Source of the DNA: Myxococcales bacterium
Lineage (GTDB): Bacteria; Myxococcota_C; UBA6777
NCBI GenBank assembly: GCA_020632975.1
Contig: JACKEL010000013.1
Location: forward strand, 1-64,000
DNA length: 64,000 nt
Direction of reading: 5' to 3'
The translations under genes were made by a program, and so were the position numbers. A model generated the notes under the pieces. That model saw only the letters and a program-made list of their open reading frames with translations. It did no database searches and was not told the origin of the DNA. Below are positions 36,261 through 46,161 of this stretch, one piece after another. Within the stretch, counting starts at the first letter, position 1. Each line of letters starts with the position of its first letter.

Positions 36261-39200
36261 GAAGCTCTCGTCCTCGCCTCGATCCGCTCCAACCATAACA
36301 AAGCCCCCAACAACCCCATGTGTTCTTCGTCTCCCAAGATCCAAGCGCGAAGCATCCCTGCATCTTCTCGACGAATCTTCAAACCCGCATGGCTCGCTCG
36401 GTTACGCAGTCGCGTGACTTCCTGCAAAGCAAAGATGGCCTCGCCTTGGAGAAAGTCACAAGCCTCCACAAAGCCCTGTGGTGGAGACTTTCGCTTGCAT
36501 TGTTCGCCCCAAAAACGATTGAGTAGCCCCACCAAAACCTCATTCGCATACGGGTTTTCTAAGACTTCCGCTTGTTGCCCAGAGCCCCTCGTGACCCGCA
36601 CAAAAAACAATCGCACCACATCGCCAAGGCTCAAGCGGTTGCGCGAGGCCATCAGTCGCCCCCCACATGGCGGAAGTTCCGCAAGCCTTACACCTTCTTC
36701 CATCGCAAATCCAATCAGCCGATCCACCCAGTGTCGATTGCAAGCCCACTCGATCACACGCGCATATTGCACGACGATAGGCGCATGATCGTCGTGGGGT
36801 GACAACACAAACTGCCACCACAAACGTTCTGCCAAAAGCAAGACCTCACGATAATTTGTAGGGATCTCTTTCAGGATCTCATCATACTTTTTCTTAAATT
36901 CAACAAGCTTTCTTTCGTACTCAGGCGTTGCGACTTGTTGTTCGGGTCGTTTTTGATTTGCTGCGTGGTGGCGTTGTTGGAGCAAGGTTTGTTGGAGCGT
37001 GCCTTTTTCTCGCCAAAGGCGTTTCATCTCACCTTTCAAGCGTTGTTGTTCTGTCTGAAGCGCGATGAGATCTGCGTCTTGCCGCGACTTTTGCGCGAGC
37101 ATCGCCGTTTGTTTTTCGAGCAAGCCCTGTTGGGTCGCATACACCTTGATAAACTCGCCAAAAAAGGAGAAAAAGACTTCTTGCAAGATCTCATCTTGTA
37201 AGATTTTTTCTTGATAATCTTGAAAGCAGCGCGCCGCCGCTCCCCAGTCTCCGCAGCCCATCTGCGCGCTCACCCACAACAAGATCCCAAGGACCACTTC
37301 GCCCTCTTTTTGGAATCGTTCGACGCTCCAAACCTCCATCGTGTCGCGCAGTTCTTCCCAACGTTCGCGGGACAACAGATAACGACACCATAAACTTTCC
37401 AACAGAAAAGCTTGTGGTGCATGTTTGCGCGCGGCCTCGAACAATCGCTCAAAGCGCTCGCTAAGCTCGAAGTATTCGGGGTCTTCGTCCGTTTTTTCAG
37501 ACCATTGCAAAAACAAAGCGCGCCCCAAAAAGAAAGCGGCCTGTTCTTCGAGGGATTTGTTGTAGGCTTCTTGCAACCAAGCGAGACCGATCTCTGCGTT
37601 GCCTTCGAGACATTGTGCATGTCCCCACGCCAAAGAAAAACGTATGCCCAGTTCGCTCCCTCGCAAAAAGAGCGCATCGCGCGCAGCTTGCGCTTGTTGT
37701 TCGTGAGGATACAAAGCACAAACACGCGCCTCCTCGCCACGATCCACCCAACCCACGGACAAAAGCGTCCCTGCCAAAGCCTGATCTTCGCCTGCAGCCT
37801 CCCACAAACGCAGAAGAACAGGTTCGACATCATCAAAACGTCCCATGAATACGAGATTTTCGTAAGCATACTGACGGGCAAGCGGCTGTTCCCCGTAGTC
37901 TTGGAGGATACGCTCGATCACTTTGGAGGCTTGCTCGTACTCCTGACGCCGTAAGCTGCAACCGAAGGACAACAACAACGACTCCAAGGAGCCTTCTTCA
38001 GCAGTACTTTGTTCGAGAGACTGGAGCTTTTGCCAGATATCTTCGGGTAGATGGGGATCTTGGAACCACCACAGCGCAGCTTCCAAAAGCAAAGGCTTTG
38101 GCAGATCCGCAGGCTTGGTCAAGACGATACGAAAGCTTTCTGCCACAAGATCCCGACAGTCCGCATCTTTGCAGAGATGGCCCCGCCAATAATGAAGGCT
38201 CACCGCTTGCGGATGAAGGATCAAAAGTTCCCGACAGATCGATAAGATCAGCTTTTCATCGCCTTGTTGGGTGAGCAACCAAAAAAGACCATGAAGCTGT
38301 GGCAGTGAGACATTTGGAAGATTTTTCCAGAGATAAGACCCTACGTCCAAACGCAGTTCCCACTGTTCTAGAAACACAGGCCAAGCCACAAGACGCTGCG
38401 TGATCTCTACAAGTCCGCCCAGCCACAATGGAAACTGCGGGTGTTGCACCTGCCAACGCTCTATCTCCCATGCTTCCACCAACATGTGGTCGCAACGCAT
38501 CCCAGCTTCTGTAAGGATATCTTGGGTTTCTTTTTCTGCGAGGAAGCCGCTAATCAAGGCGAGCCGCAAGATCGGGCTGGGGTTGGTCGCGCACTGTTCG
38601 TACAAACGTAAACAAGCTTTTCCCCACCACGTCGCCTTCGATGCATCGGACTTTTCGAACTCTTGCATCCAAGCGATCAAACCCATCCCCAGCTCTGCCC
38701 AAAACACAGGGTCGGTCTCTTCGCAAAAAGCCTCCAGGATCACTTGATCTCGCTCGTCAGAACGGCCGAGCAAACGGAGCAGATCAAGTTCTGTGGAGAA
38801 AAGCATCCGAAAACAACGCCGCTCTTTTGCAGGAATCGCCCTCAAAAGATGCAAAGCTTGCTCCCATGTTTCGGGACGTTGCATCGCCACAAGCAACTCG
38901 ATAGCGCGCAGATAACGTTGTTGTTCTGTGCGCAAAGCGCGCTGGATGGTCTTGGGATTGTTCTGGCGGCTGGGAAAACGATCAGACAGAGGTTCCCATA
39001 CCAACGGATGCTGCGAGAGAAGTGTTAGCCACTCTGCTTGCAAAGGATCTTGGGGAAGACCCGTCTCTTCAAGCTTTTGTTTGGGAAGCAACACAGCCGC
39101 ATGGGTGGGTAAAGCTCGCAGAGAACTTCTTTGCATCGAAGCCGAAGCTCCCGTTCCATCGTGAGAAAGGGATTCTTTTTCGTTGTGCATACAACATTTT

Positions 39201-39262
39201 TTGTACTTTTTCCCGCTGCCACAGGGGCAGAGATCATTGGGGCCAACTTTGCGCAAGATCAT
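36257..39262 (-). CDS. SEC-C motif protein with long helical-repeat region
   Basis: 1001 residues from the ATG at 39262. The N-terminus is a SEC-C zinc motif (GPNDLCPCGSGKKYKKCC: Cys12, Cys14, Cys23, Cys24). The following ~700 residues are Leu/Ala/Trp/Glu-rich helices of TPR-like character, then a coiled-coil stretch and a Trp/Arg-rich C-terminus. SEC-C binds zinc and in SecA contacts SecB/ribosome, but stand-alone SEC-C proteins vary widely in function. A longer frame upstream to 39409 lacks the start context. There is no signal peptide, so it is probably cytosolic. Function is not known. Confidence 0.8.
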   Translation of the reverse strand: MILRKVGPNDLCPCGSGKKYKKCCMHNEKESLSHDGTGASASMQRSSLRALPTHAAVLLPKQKLEETGLPQDPLQAEWLTLLSQHPLVWEPLSDRFPSRQNNPKTIQRALRTEQQRYLRAIELLVAMQRPETWEQALHLLRAIPAKERRCFRMLFSTELDLLRLLGRSDERDQVILEAFCEETDPVFWAELGMGLIAWMQEFEKSDASKATWWGKACLRLYEQCATNPSPILRLALISGFLAEKETQDILTEAGMRCDHMLVEAWEIERWQVQHPQFPLWLGGLVEITQRLVAWPVFLEQWELRLDVGSYLWKNLPNVSLPQLHGLFWLLTQQGDEKLILSICRELLILHPQAVSLHYWRGHLCKDADCRDLVAESFRIVLTKPADLPKPLLLEAALWWFQDPHLPEDIWQKLQSLEQSTAEEGSLESLLLSFGCSLRRQEYEQASKVIERILQDYGEQPLARQYAYENLVFMGRFDDVEPVLLRLWEAAGEDQALAGTLLSVGWVDRGEEARVCALYPHEQQAQAARDALFLRGSELGIRFSLAWGHAQCLEGNAEIGLAWLQEAYNKSLEEQAAFFLGRALFLQWSEKTDEDPEYFELSERFERLFEAARKHAPQAFLLESLWCRYLLSRERWEELRDTMEVWSVERFQKEGEVVLGILLWVSAQMGCGDWGAAARCFQDYQEKILQDEILQEVFFSFFGEFIKVYATQQGLLEKQTAMLAQKSRQDADLIALQTEQQRLKGEMKRLWREKGTLQQTLLQQRHHAANQKRPEQQVATPEYERKLVEFKKKYDEILKEIPTNYREVLLLAERLWWQFVLSPHDDHAPIVVQYARVIEWACNRHWVDRLIGFAMEEGVRLAELPPCGGRLMASRNRLSLGDVVRLFFVRVTRGSGQQAEVLENPYANEVLVGLLNRFWGEQCKRKSPPQGFVEACDFLQGEAIFALQEVTRLRNRASHAGLKIRREDAGMLRAWILGDEEHMGLLGALLWLERIEARTRAS

Positions 39263-39531
39263 ACTCCCTACTTTTCGGCCACTTTTCCAAGCAGCGTACA
39301 CAGCCCAATCTTCGATGACAAGGCAGCAATTTTTCGAGCGCGAAACTTTTTTGTCGCGATGGGGTTTATGCATGGATATCGCTAGAACAACGCTCCTTGC
39401 TTGCAACACTTTTTCACTTTACCCTGAAAAGGTTGTCCCGCATCATCAAGGAACCAAAAGAAATCGTTCAATTTGTCGAAGGTATCGAGGAAATCGAAAA
39501 GAACAACCATTCGACACAAAAAGGGCGCACC

Positions 39532-41796
39532 ATGGATCATCTTTTGCGAGTTGCTTGCCAAAGAAGAAGCTTCTTGGCCTTCGGAAAAGGAAGCTTTTTC
39601 TTGTGCTTTTTGGGCTTACTTTTCTTTTTTCCTCAACGCGCGCAGGCCATCACAGCTTCTTGGGAGCTCAGTTTTGGTCCGCGATTCAACTGGGATTACC
39701 TTTCGCTGGATAGCTCGACCGATCCGCCATCTTTTAGCAGTCATCTCATCGCAGGTTCGTTGCTTGCGGGATTTGAAGCTGATGTAGAATGGAACACCTT
39801 TGTCCAAAGCGCGATCAAACTGGACCTTGGCGCACTACAAGGTGGGCAGTACACCAACTCACAATCAAGCATCTTCCGTTGGGAATGGAACAACACAGTA
39901 CTCAATCCCCTACCCGACGAGATCCCCGCAGATGCATTGGATGTCTTGCTCAAAGAGTCCTTTTTGATTCGCGAGCTTTATACACACTTTTACTTCACAA
40001 CAGACCAATGGATCGGGATACGCGCAGGGATGATGAACCTAAGCATCGGACGCGCGGCCGTTTACGACAACTTTGCACTGGGCATCCGTTTTTTGATGGA
40101 TCTTTCAGAACGCGAAAGCGCCGCCCTACCGCTACGATGGAAGCTGGATGTCTTTTTGCCAGACGCAAGCTTTACGAGCGCAGGCAAAAAAAGCCCCGTT
40201 GTCCATACGATGTTTGAATATCTCTTCGATGATGACCATAGCATCGGGCTTTCCGCAGCCTATCTCTACGATGGAGACTCACTGGCTTCGCAGCTGCTCT
40301 ACCCCATCATGCGAGATACCATCCTCACGCAGCTAGAGACCCTATACAACAAAAGAAACCGCGAAGATATCAACTTTAGTTGTCTCCTTGAGCCGCAAGC
40401 ACCCAGCAACACAGACGCCCCCTATAAAACCGCCAAGACCAACCACCAAAAAGCCTACGAAGAGCTCCAAAAGTGCGAGTCGGGCGAGCTTCAGTGCGAT
40501 GAAAACAAGCTTGCCAGCTTGCAATCCATCCTCGCAGTTCCCGCAGAGATCGACGGGATGACCGCAGCCGCCAAGTTACAACAACAGCGAGGACGCATCC
40601 CCGCGACGGCCCTCCTTCCGCGAGCACACTACCTCAACGCTTGTTCTGGGAACATGGAGTCCCAAGGACATCACTTTTGGGTGGGTGTGGAAGGCAACTT
40701 TAAATGGAAAAATCTCCACATTGAAGGAAGCGCGCATCTTTATTACTCTAGGATGCAGTTGGTGCTCTCTCGCGAACCCACCGCGAGGCCCAAAAATTAT
40801 CTTAGCCGCAGCCTCCCCTCCAACTTGCGCAACAAGTTCAACCTGTATGGGCAACGCAACCAATCCCTCGTTTCTGAACAAGTCAACAACGATCCACCCG
40901 AGACCATCACAGACAATACCCCCCTAACAGGTCTGGGATTTGGTGGACAGCTCAAGATCACATACGACTGGCATCCGATGTTTTCGACGGCAGCCTTCTT
41001 TGTCTTCCTCACTGGGGACAATGTGCGCGTGTCGGATAATACGACAATTCACGCTTTTATGGGTCTTGCTCCCCAACTACGCTACACCAATATCTTTTTT
41101 AATGGTGGTATCAACGCAGAGTCTTCGCAGCGCAATATCAGCATCGCGGGTATTACAGGGCGTGGCGTGATCGCTCCAGGCATGATCTTGCGGTTCCATA
41201 TTGATAAAAAAGTCAAAGCTTCACGAAAAAAGAAAAAAGCCAACGCACAAAAAGCGAAAAAACTCGCGAAAAAGATCAAAAGTAAAATAAAAAAGAAACC
41301 AGAAAAAGACCAAGAAGAAAAAGAAGATAAAGATCAGAAAAAATCTAAAGAGAAGCCAACCACGTCAAAACCTTCTCTCACCAAGCCTCCAACGACACGC
41401 GGGGTAAAGAAAGAGGCCAATCCTCCCAAAGCCCGAAAAGACGGGAAAAAGAAAGACGCCAAAAAGAAAAAAGAGGAGGAAGACGAAGAAGATGATGAGG
41501 ACGACGAGGAAGAGGCTGACGAAGAAGAGACGGAGACCGTGAGTGTGGTGGAAGTCTTGTTAAAAGCGGCCCCGATCTGGTCTCACGAGCTTCCTCTGAG
41601 TTCGAGTCGCCAAAGCCCCAAGCCTGGTAACTTTTACGGATTTGAAGTGGATCTCGAAGCAACCTACCGCATCACGCCTTGGATGAGCGCAGCTTTTGAG
41701 TTGGACTTTTTCTTTCCAGGAAACTTCTTCCTCGAAAGCCGCCCGCCAACCTTCATTGTGAACATGCTTGTGGGTTTGAACTTCAAGTTTCAGTGA
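39532..41796 (+). CDS. Putative outer-membrane beta-barrel-like protein with charged insertion
   Basis: 754 residues from ATG 39532; the longer frame back to 39397 lacks a signal peptide. A Sec signal (FFLCFLGLLFFFPQRAQA) precedes a region rich in alternating aromatic and polar residues, ending in MLVGLNFKFQ, as expected of a porin-like barrel. Near 41210-41560 lies an unusual insertion: a Lys-rich block of about 40 residues, a Pro/Thr/Lys segment, then a block of Asp and Glu. Two residues with cysteine pairs lie mid-protein. The barrel assignment is by composition only. No partner gene is obvious; it lies divergent to the SEC-C gene with an intergenic gap of about 270 bases. Confidence 0.65.
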   Translation: MDHLLRVACQRRSFLAFGKGSFFLCFLGLLFFFPQRAQAITASWELSFGPRFNWDYLSLDSSTDPPSFSSHLIAGSLLAGFEADVEWNTFVQSAIKLDLGALQGGQYTNSQSSIFRWEWNNTVLNPLPDEIPADALDVLLKESFLIRELYTHFYFTTDQWIGIRAGMMNLSIGRAAVYDNFALGIRFLMDLSERESAALPLRWKLDVFLPDASFTSAGKKSPVVHTMFEYLFDDDHSIGLSAAYLYDGDSLASQLLYPIMRDTILTQLETLYNKRNREDINFSCLLEPQAPSNTDAPYKTAKTNHQKAYEELQKCESGELQCDENKLASLQSILAVPAEIDGMTAAAKLQQQRGRIPATALLPRAHYLNACSGNMESQGHHFWVGVEGNFKWKNLHIEGSAHLYYSRMQLVLSREPTARPKNYLSRSLPSNLRNKFNLYGQRNQSLVSEQVNNDPPETITDNTPLTGLGFGGQLKITYDWHPMFSTAAFFVFLTGDNVRVSDNTTIHAFMGLAPQLRYTNIFFNGGINAESSQRNISIAGITGRGVIAPGMILRFHIDKKVKASRKKKKANAQKAKKLAKKIKSKIKKKPEKDQEEKEDKDQKKSKEKPTTSKPSLTKPPTTRGVKKEANPPKARKDGKKKDAKKKKEEEDEEDDEDDEEEADEEETETVSVVEVLLKAAPIWSHELPLSSSRQSPKPGNFYGFEVDLEATYRITPWMSAAFELDFFFPGNFFLESRPPTFIVNMLVGLNFKFQ

Positions 41797-41844
41797 GCGC
41801 CCCCGCCCCGATCTCCCGACCTCCCCGTCAACACAGCATCACGA

Positions 41845-44800
41845 TCAATCCATCATCATGTTGGAATCGTAACGTGCGGTACGGTTGTACATCTCTGTAC
41901 GGCGTTTATCGACGTTGTAAGCACCATCCCAAAGAGGAACGGTGGGGTCATCCCAAGTCTGATCGGAGAGGAAGCGGCTTCCATCTGCAAGCGAAACTTC
42001 CGTCCAGATGTGGTAACCACGGAAGTTACCCGAGGAGGTGTTCGCGGCGCCCGAAGCGAGACGAGAGTCGATACCCGCTTGTTGGAGGAGCAGGTGTTCC
42101 AAGATGCACTGGTGACGGCAAACACCGCGACCAAGTTTGACCAACTCGCCCAAAGGTACGCGGTAGTTGTCTTCGAGAAGCTTGTGGTAACCTTGGGAGT
42201 TTGCGTCTGCGCTGCTTCCTTCGCTGGGGTACTTCACGATGTGCGTGGTGTAATCCATCAACGCGGAGATACAGTCTTTTTGACGCTTTGCAAGTTGCTC
42301 TGCGCTGAGTCCCACCAAGCTGCCATCTTGGGGCAGATAACGATCGATGATCGGCTGTGCATCTTGAAGGAACTCTTTCAATGCAGGGTCCGTGTTCACG
42401 TTGATCGTAACATCCGAGTAGTACGAAGAGATCGGCTTGAAGTAGTGAGGGTTGTTCGCGCGACGGATATCCGCCAAAGACAGCGTCTTGGTGGTGGAGT
42501 CCGTGCCATTGGGGGGCGTGTAACGAACGGTGTAGTTTCCGTTGGCGTCGAAAGAAAGGATCTCTGCTTCCACGACGCGGTGGTTGCTTTGGAAGGGCTT
42601 GCCTTCTTCGGCCACGGTGGAGCCTTGTGGATCGTACCACTCCATATCGATCTTATCGCCAACGCCGTAGTTGCTTTGGAGCACATAACGACGACCGTCG
42701 ATCTTGTCGGGGGTTTTGATGTTCAATTCGCCTTCTTTCCCGATGTTCGCGGAGAACATCACAGGATCGCGGCGACCGTTGTACGATTGGATGCTACCAT
42801 CCGAACCTTGTGCAAAGTAGCGCGTGCGGCTGCCATCTTGCACTTGGTAGATGAACTGTTGGTGTGCGCCATCTTGTCCGGTGGCCATGATATCGATCTT
42901 GGCGTTGGGGAATTGGTTGCGGAGTTCTGCAACGGGGCCTTCGCCGCGCAAGCTTTGTTCAGCCACGACGTCCAAGATCTCGACAGCTTCGCGTGCACGG
43001 ACGCCGATACGATCCGCTTGCCAGTCATGACGCAAGGAGTCTTTGGTCACCGCGCCACGCACATCCAAACCGACCTTGTTGTAAAACTCGGCAAGACCGA
43101 TGGGTTTGCCGTTTACGGTGCAGAGAGGAACTTCTTTGCCTTCCACTTTGTAGGAAGCGATACGCTCCAACTTGTTGAAGTCAAAGGTCTGACGATCGGG
43201 CCACTCAGACTTGTAATCTTCCACGATGCTGCGGAACTGAGCGAGGCTTTCGCCTTGGATGGGGCCACCGTGGTGCTTGCTCACGACTTCGAGAGCACGA
43301 CCAATGTTGTCCACAGTCATGCTCGAACGCAGGTTGTCTTGGAGCAATCCTTTGACGTACTGCGCGCTTTCTGCGGAGAGTTGGGTTTCGCCCCATCGTG
43401 GGGGGTTTCCGTTCAACTCAGCCATATGGGGTTTGAGTTGGGAATGAAGATCTTTCACTTGTTCAGTGAAGTTCTTTTGGAAGTCGTTGTAATCGAGCTT
43501 TCCGGTCTCGGTCCCGCCAGCTTGTTCTTGGTAAGGTGCCACCGCTTCTTTGAACATCTCGAAAGCCGCTTTGGGCATGGGTCCAGAAGGAGGTGTGGGC
43601 GTGCCCCAAGACGAGGGAAGTTGGCTAGAGAACAATGCGCCAGCTTGCGCCAACGACTTTTCGAGGCGTTCAGCAGCAGCTTTGTCTTGGATATTGGGGA
43701 GCAATGTCTTCACAAAGTCCGCTTGTTCGGCGCTTAGGGGGTACTTGCCAAACTTGGCGGGGTTTTGCTCAAGGCCGCCCGTCAGTTCTTCTTGAACGCG
43801 AGCGCTTGTGACGTTGGCGATCTCTTTGGGCGCTTCGTTGGCAAAAGTGCCATACACAAAGGAAGCTTGGGGATATTTTTCAACGTACCCTTCGAGGATA
43901 CGGTTCATGTGGCCGAGTTCTTCGCTGTCCCAAGGCTTGGAATAATCGTTGTTCAGGTTCTTCCAAGTCTTCATCCCGTTGGTGATGTTCTCGATAGCAG
44001 CGCCATCTTTGGCGAAGGTCAGCGCTTTCAAACCAAACTCAGCGGCTTCACCATCCACTTGTTTGTAGTCGATGCGCATGGTTTCCATACGAAGTTGATC
44101 GTATGTCTTGATCAATTCGTCGCCATGTTCGGGCTTTTCGATACCAGCAAGGGTTGCTTTTTGTGCATCAGAGAGATGCGCTTTGTCCAAGCCACGGAGC
44201 AACAAAGCTTGCATCAAGGGCGTGGGGGCCGTTTTGGCTTGTTCCAACACAGAGTCGATGGTCTTTTCGTTCCAAGACTCTGCGGTATCAGCCAAAGCAC
44301 CCGCTGCTGCGGTAGCTGCGGTAAAGCGGCTGAACTTTCCAGGAGCATCTTGCTCAACAGAAAGTTGTGTTTTCATGGTGCCGACAAGTTTCTCTTGGAG
44401 TGCTTCGAGGCGATCAGCGGGAACACTTTGCATCTGGCCAGACTTGGTCAAACCCCAAAGCGCTTCGTTGAGTTCGGCAGATGCGGGCTGAGAGTTCATC
44501 TTCAACAGTGTATTGTCGAGAGCCAAAGAACCATCGTCTTCTACGCCCACAACACCACGGCTATAGGTCTTTTCAGACAAAGGCTCGATCGCGCCAGAGA
44601 AGCTATTTTGTTGCACCATCAGGTCCAACCAGCTTACGGAGCCAGCGCGCGCAGACTCGCGGCCTTGGACAGCGAGAGGTTGTTGTGAATCCAGTTGGCC
44701 CAAGAGTCGATTGAGTGTTGAACGACGCGAAGACGTGCTGGTATCGAGCTTTACGCCATTGATACCATCACCCAAAGCCTGCTTGAGCGCTTCAACGACG

Positions 44801-44940
44801 GTGTCGACCTCACCTTGGGTCACACCATCTTGCTCAATGGACTTCAGGATCTTTTTGGACTCGTTGCTGCTTAGGATGCCGTTTTGTAGTGCTTGTTGAA
44901 GTTGTTGGCGTACAACACTCGGATCATTCTTGATGGGCAT
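41845..44940 (-). CDS. Large protein with C-terminal transglutaminase-like domain
   Basis: 1031 residues from ATG 44940, where GGAGG lies 6 bases upstream; the track-like longer frame from 44988 lacks one. There is no signal peptide. The first ~600 residues are helical and unrecognised, with an EF-hand-like short start. A beta-rich middle (around 42700-42480) precedes a transglutaminase-like fold with a probable triad: Cys in GRGVCRHQC (about 940), His in YHIWTEV (about 976), Asp in LSDQTWDD (about 993). The family includes cysteine proteases and crosslinkers. Size and lack of signal leave open an effector-type or cytosolic role. The promoter region is the 198-base gap to the LRR gene. Confidence 0.8.
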   Translation of the reverse strand: MPIKNDPSVVRQQLQQALQNGILSSNESKKILKSIEQDGVTQGEVDTVVEALKQALGDGINGVKLDTSTSSRRSTLNRLLGQLDSQQPLAVQGRESARAGSVSWLDLMVQQNSFSGAIEPLSEKTYSRGVVGVEDDGSLALDNTLLKMNSQPASAELNEALWGLTKSGQMQSVPADRLEALQEKLVGTMKTQLSVEQDAPGKFSRFTAATAAAGALADTAESWNEKTIDSVLEQAKTAPTPLMQALLLRGLDKAHLSDAQKATLAGIEKPEHGDELIKTYDQLRMETMRIDYKQVDGEAAEFGLKALTFAKDGAAIENITNGMKTWKNLNNDYSKPWDSEELGHMNRILEGYVEKYPQASFVYGTFANEAPKEIANVTSARVQEELTGGLEQNPAKFGKYPLSAEQADFVKTLLPNIQDKAAAERLEKSLAQAGALFSSQLPSSWGTPTPPSGPMPKAAFEMFKEAVAPYQEQAGGTETGKLDYNDFQKNFTEQVKDLHSQLKPHMAELNGNPPRWGETQLSAESAQYVKGLLQDNLRSSMTVDNIGRALEVVSKHHGGPIQGESLAQFRSIVEDYKSEWPDRQTFDFNKLERIASYKVEGKEVPLCTVNGKPIGLAEFYNKVGLDVRGAVTKDSLRHDWQADRIGVRAREAVEILDVVAEQSLRGEGPVAELRNQFPNAKIDIMATGQDGAHQQFIYQVQDGSRTRYFAQGSDGSIQSYNGRRDPVMFSANIGKEGELNIKTPDKIDGRRYVLQSNYGVGDKIDMEWYDPQGSTVAEEGKPFQSNHRVVEAEILSFDANGNYTVRYTPPNGTDSTTKTLSLADIRRANNPHYFKPISSYYSDVTINVNTDPALKEFLQDAQPIIDRYLPQDGSLVGLSAEQLAKRQKDCISALMDYTTHIVKYPSEGSSADANSQGYHKLLEDNYRVPLGELVKLGRGVCRHQCILEHLLLQQAGIDSRLASGAANTSSGNFRGYHIWTEVSLADGSRFLSDQTWDDPTVPLWDGAYNVDKRRTEMYNRTARYDSNMMMD

Positions 44941-45080
44941 AGGATTCCTCCAAACGCTGGTTAACAAAGTGGCCGTCCACCTTAACAAATCGCCTTATTT
45001 GTGCAAAGCAAAATTATCGAAAACCTTCCTTGAAAGTTGCCCATATCACACTTTTGCATGATGCCCCTCTTCCTCTCCTC

Positions 45081-45108
45081 GCTAAAATCTCCCAATATAC
45101 GGAGATTT
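45081..45108 (-). terminator. Candidate intrinsic terminator after the LRR gene
   Basis: On the minus strand: AAATCTCC stem arms (45101-45108 and 45085-45092), 8-base loop, then TTTTAG. It lies about 30 bases after the LRR gene stop. The stem is AT-containing, so efficiency is uncertain. Confidence 0.4.
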
Positions 45109-45138
45109 ATAAGCCCCCCCCTCTCAAGACACACAAGC

Positions 45139-46110
45139 TCACCAGAGATCATCCGCCGACACGATCTCCGTTTGGGGCAAGAGCTTTTGTAGGCTCGAAC
45201 GCTCAGCCCGCGAAAGTGCCCCCGAAAAAGCAAGCCCTTCGAGTCGTGCAAAGTTTCGAAAGATAGAGAGATCTTCGATGCACAAGATCTCTCTATCCAA
45301 AAAGAGACTACGCAAAGGTAGATGAGACAAGCCGCGCAGTCCTTGCGACGTGAGCTTCGTTTCGCGCAGATCGAGGTCTCGTAAAGATGGATAACGCGCG
45401 AGTGTCGCAAGGCTTTTGTCTGTAAGATCATTTTGCGCGAGAGAAAGTTTCTCAAGCTTCGGCAGGATGGGGGCTTGAGACAAGTCAGCATCCACAAGAC
45501 CAGTACAGCGAAGAGACAGCATCTCCAACGTTGGATGCGCAGAGAGGTATCGCAGTGTCTGGTAAGACAAAAACAACTCATCAAGGACCAACGCACGCAA
45601 AGACTTCATCTTCGCAAGAAAAGAAAGCTCGTCTTCCTCAAAAAAGTTGTTTCCAAGAAGGAGAGTGCGAAGCCCTTGAAACAGCGGAAGGAAGGAAAGA
45701 TAACGCGCATCGACACTGCTTGAGGTAAGCTCCAATCCTTCGATCGATGGGTGGTCTTTTAAAAAGGCGAAAGATGCACCACTGATCGAAGTATCTCGCA
45801 GAGAAAGATGCGCAAGGTGGGGGATCTTCATACAAATGCGCAGATCTTCATCTTGCAGAGAAGAGCCATCCAAACGCAGCATATGGAGGGAAGAAAGATG
45901 CGGCAGGACCCGAAAAAAAGAGGACAGTTCTTCCTGCCAAGAAAGATCCAAGCTCCGCAAGGTACTCGCAGAAGAAAGAAAAGCGATCGCATCCTCGGAA
46001 ACATCCGAATCATCGAGGAGTAAAGAAGTCGTCTCAGGGCGGATTTTGCTACGGAGTAGAGAAAGAGAGACCTGCTGACCGCGAAGATCAAGAGTTTGTT
46101 CAGAAAGCAT
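45139..46110 (-). CDS. Leucine-rich-repeat protein
   Basis: 323 residues from ATG 46110 (AAGGA 8 bases upstream). It consists of about twelve LRRs of the ribonuclease-inhibitor/LRR_RI kind, 23-25 residues each, with the pattern LxxLxLxxxxLxxxDLxxL (for example LRSLDLSWQEELSSFF, LRALVLDELFLSYQTL). No signal peptide, membrane helix or catalytic domain was seen, so it probably acts as a cytosolic protein-binding scaffold, or as an effector or immunity-like protein. It begins 51 bases after the stop of the upstream gene on the same strand and probably shares its transcript. Confidence 0.85.
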   Translation of the reverse strand: MLSEQTLDLRGQQVSLSLLRSKIRPETTSLLLDDSDVSEDAIAFLSSASTLRSLDLSWQEELSSFFRVLPHLSSLHMLRLDGSSLQDEDLRICMKIPHLAHLSLRDTSISGASFAFLKDHPSIEGLELTSSSVDARYLSFLPLFQGLRTLLLGNNFFEEDELSFLAKMKSLRALVLDELFLSYQTLRYLSAHPTLEMLSLRCTGLVDADLSQAPILPKLEKLSLAQNDLTDKSLATLARYPSLRDLDLRETKLTSQGLRGLSHLPLRSLFLDREILCIEDLSIFRNFARLEGLAFSGALSRAERSSLQKLLPQTEIVSADDLW

Positions 46111-46161
46111 CGTTATGTTCCTTTTGTTTTGGGATGTGTAAAGATTGGAGAACAAAGCCAT

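Noticed and set aside
42010..43737. 575-codon plus-strand ORF opposite the transglutaminase-like gene
   Set aside because: No SD, Val/Phe-rich composition typical of an antisense shadow, and the minus-strand gene has clear catalytic motifs.
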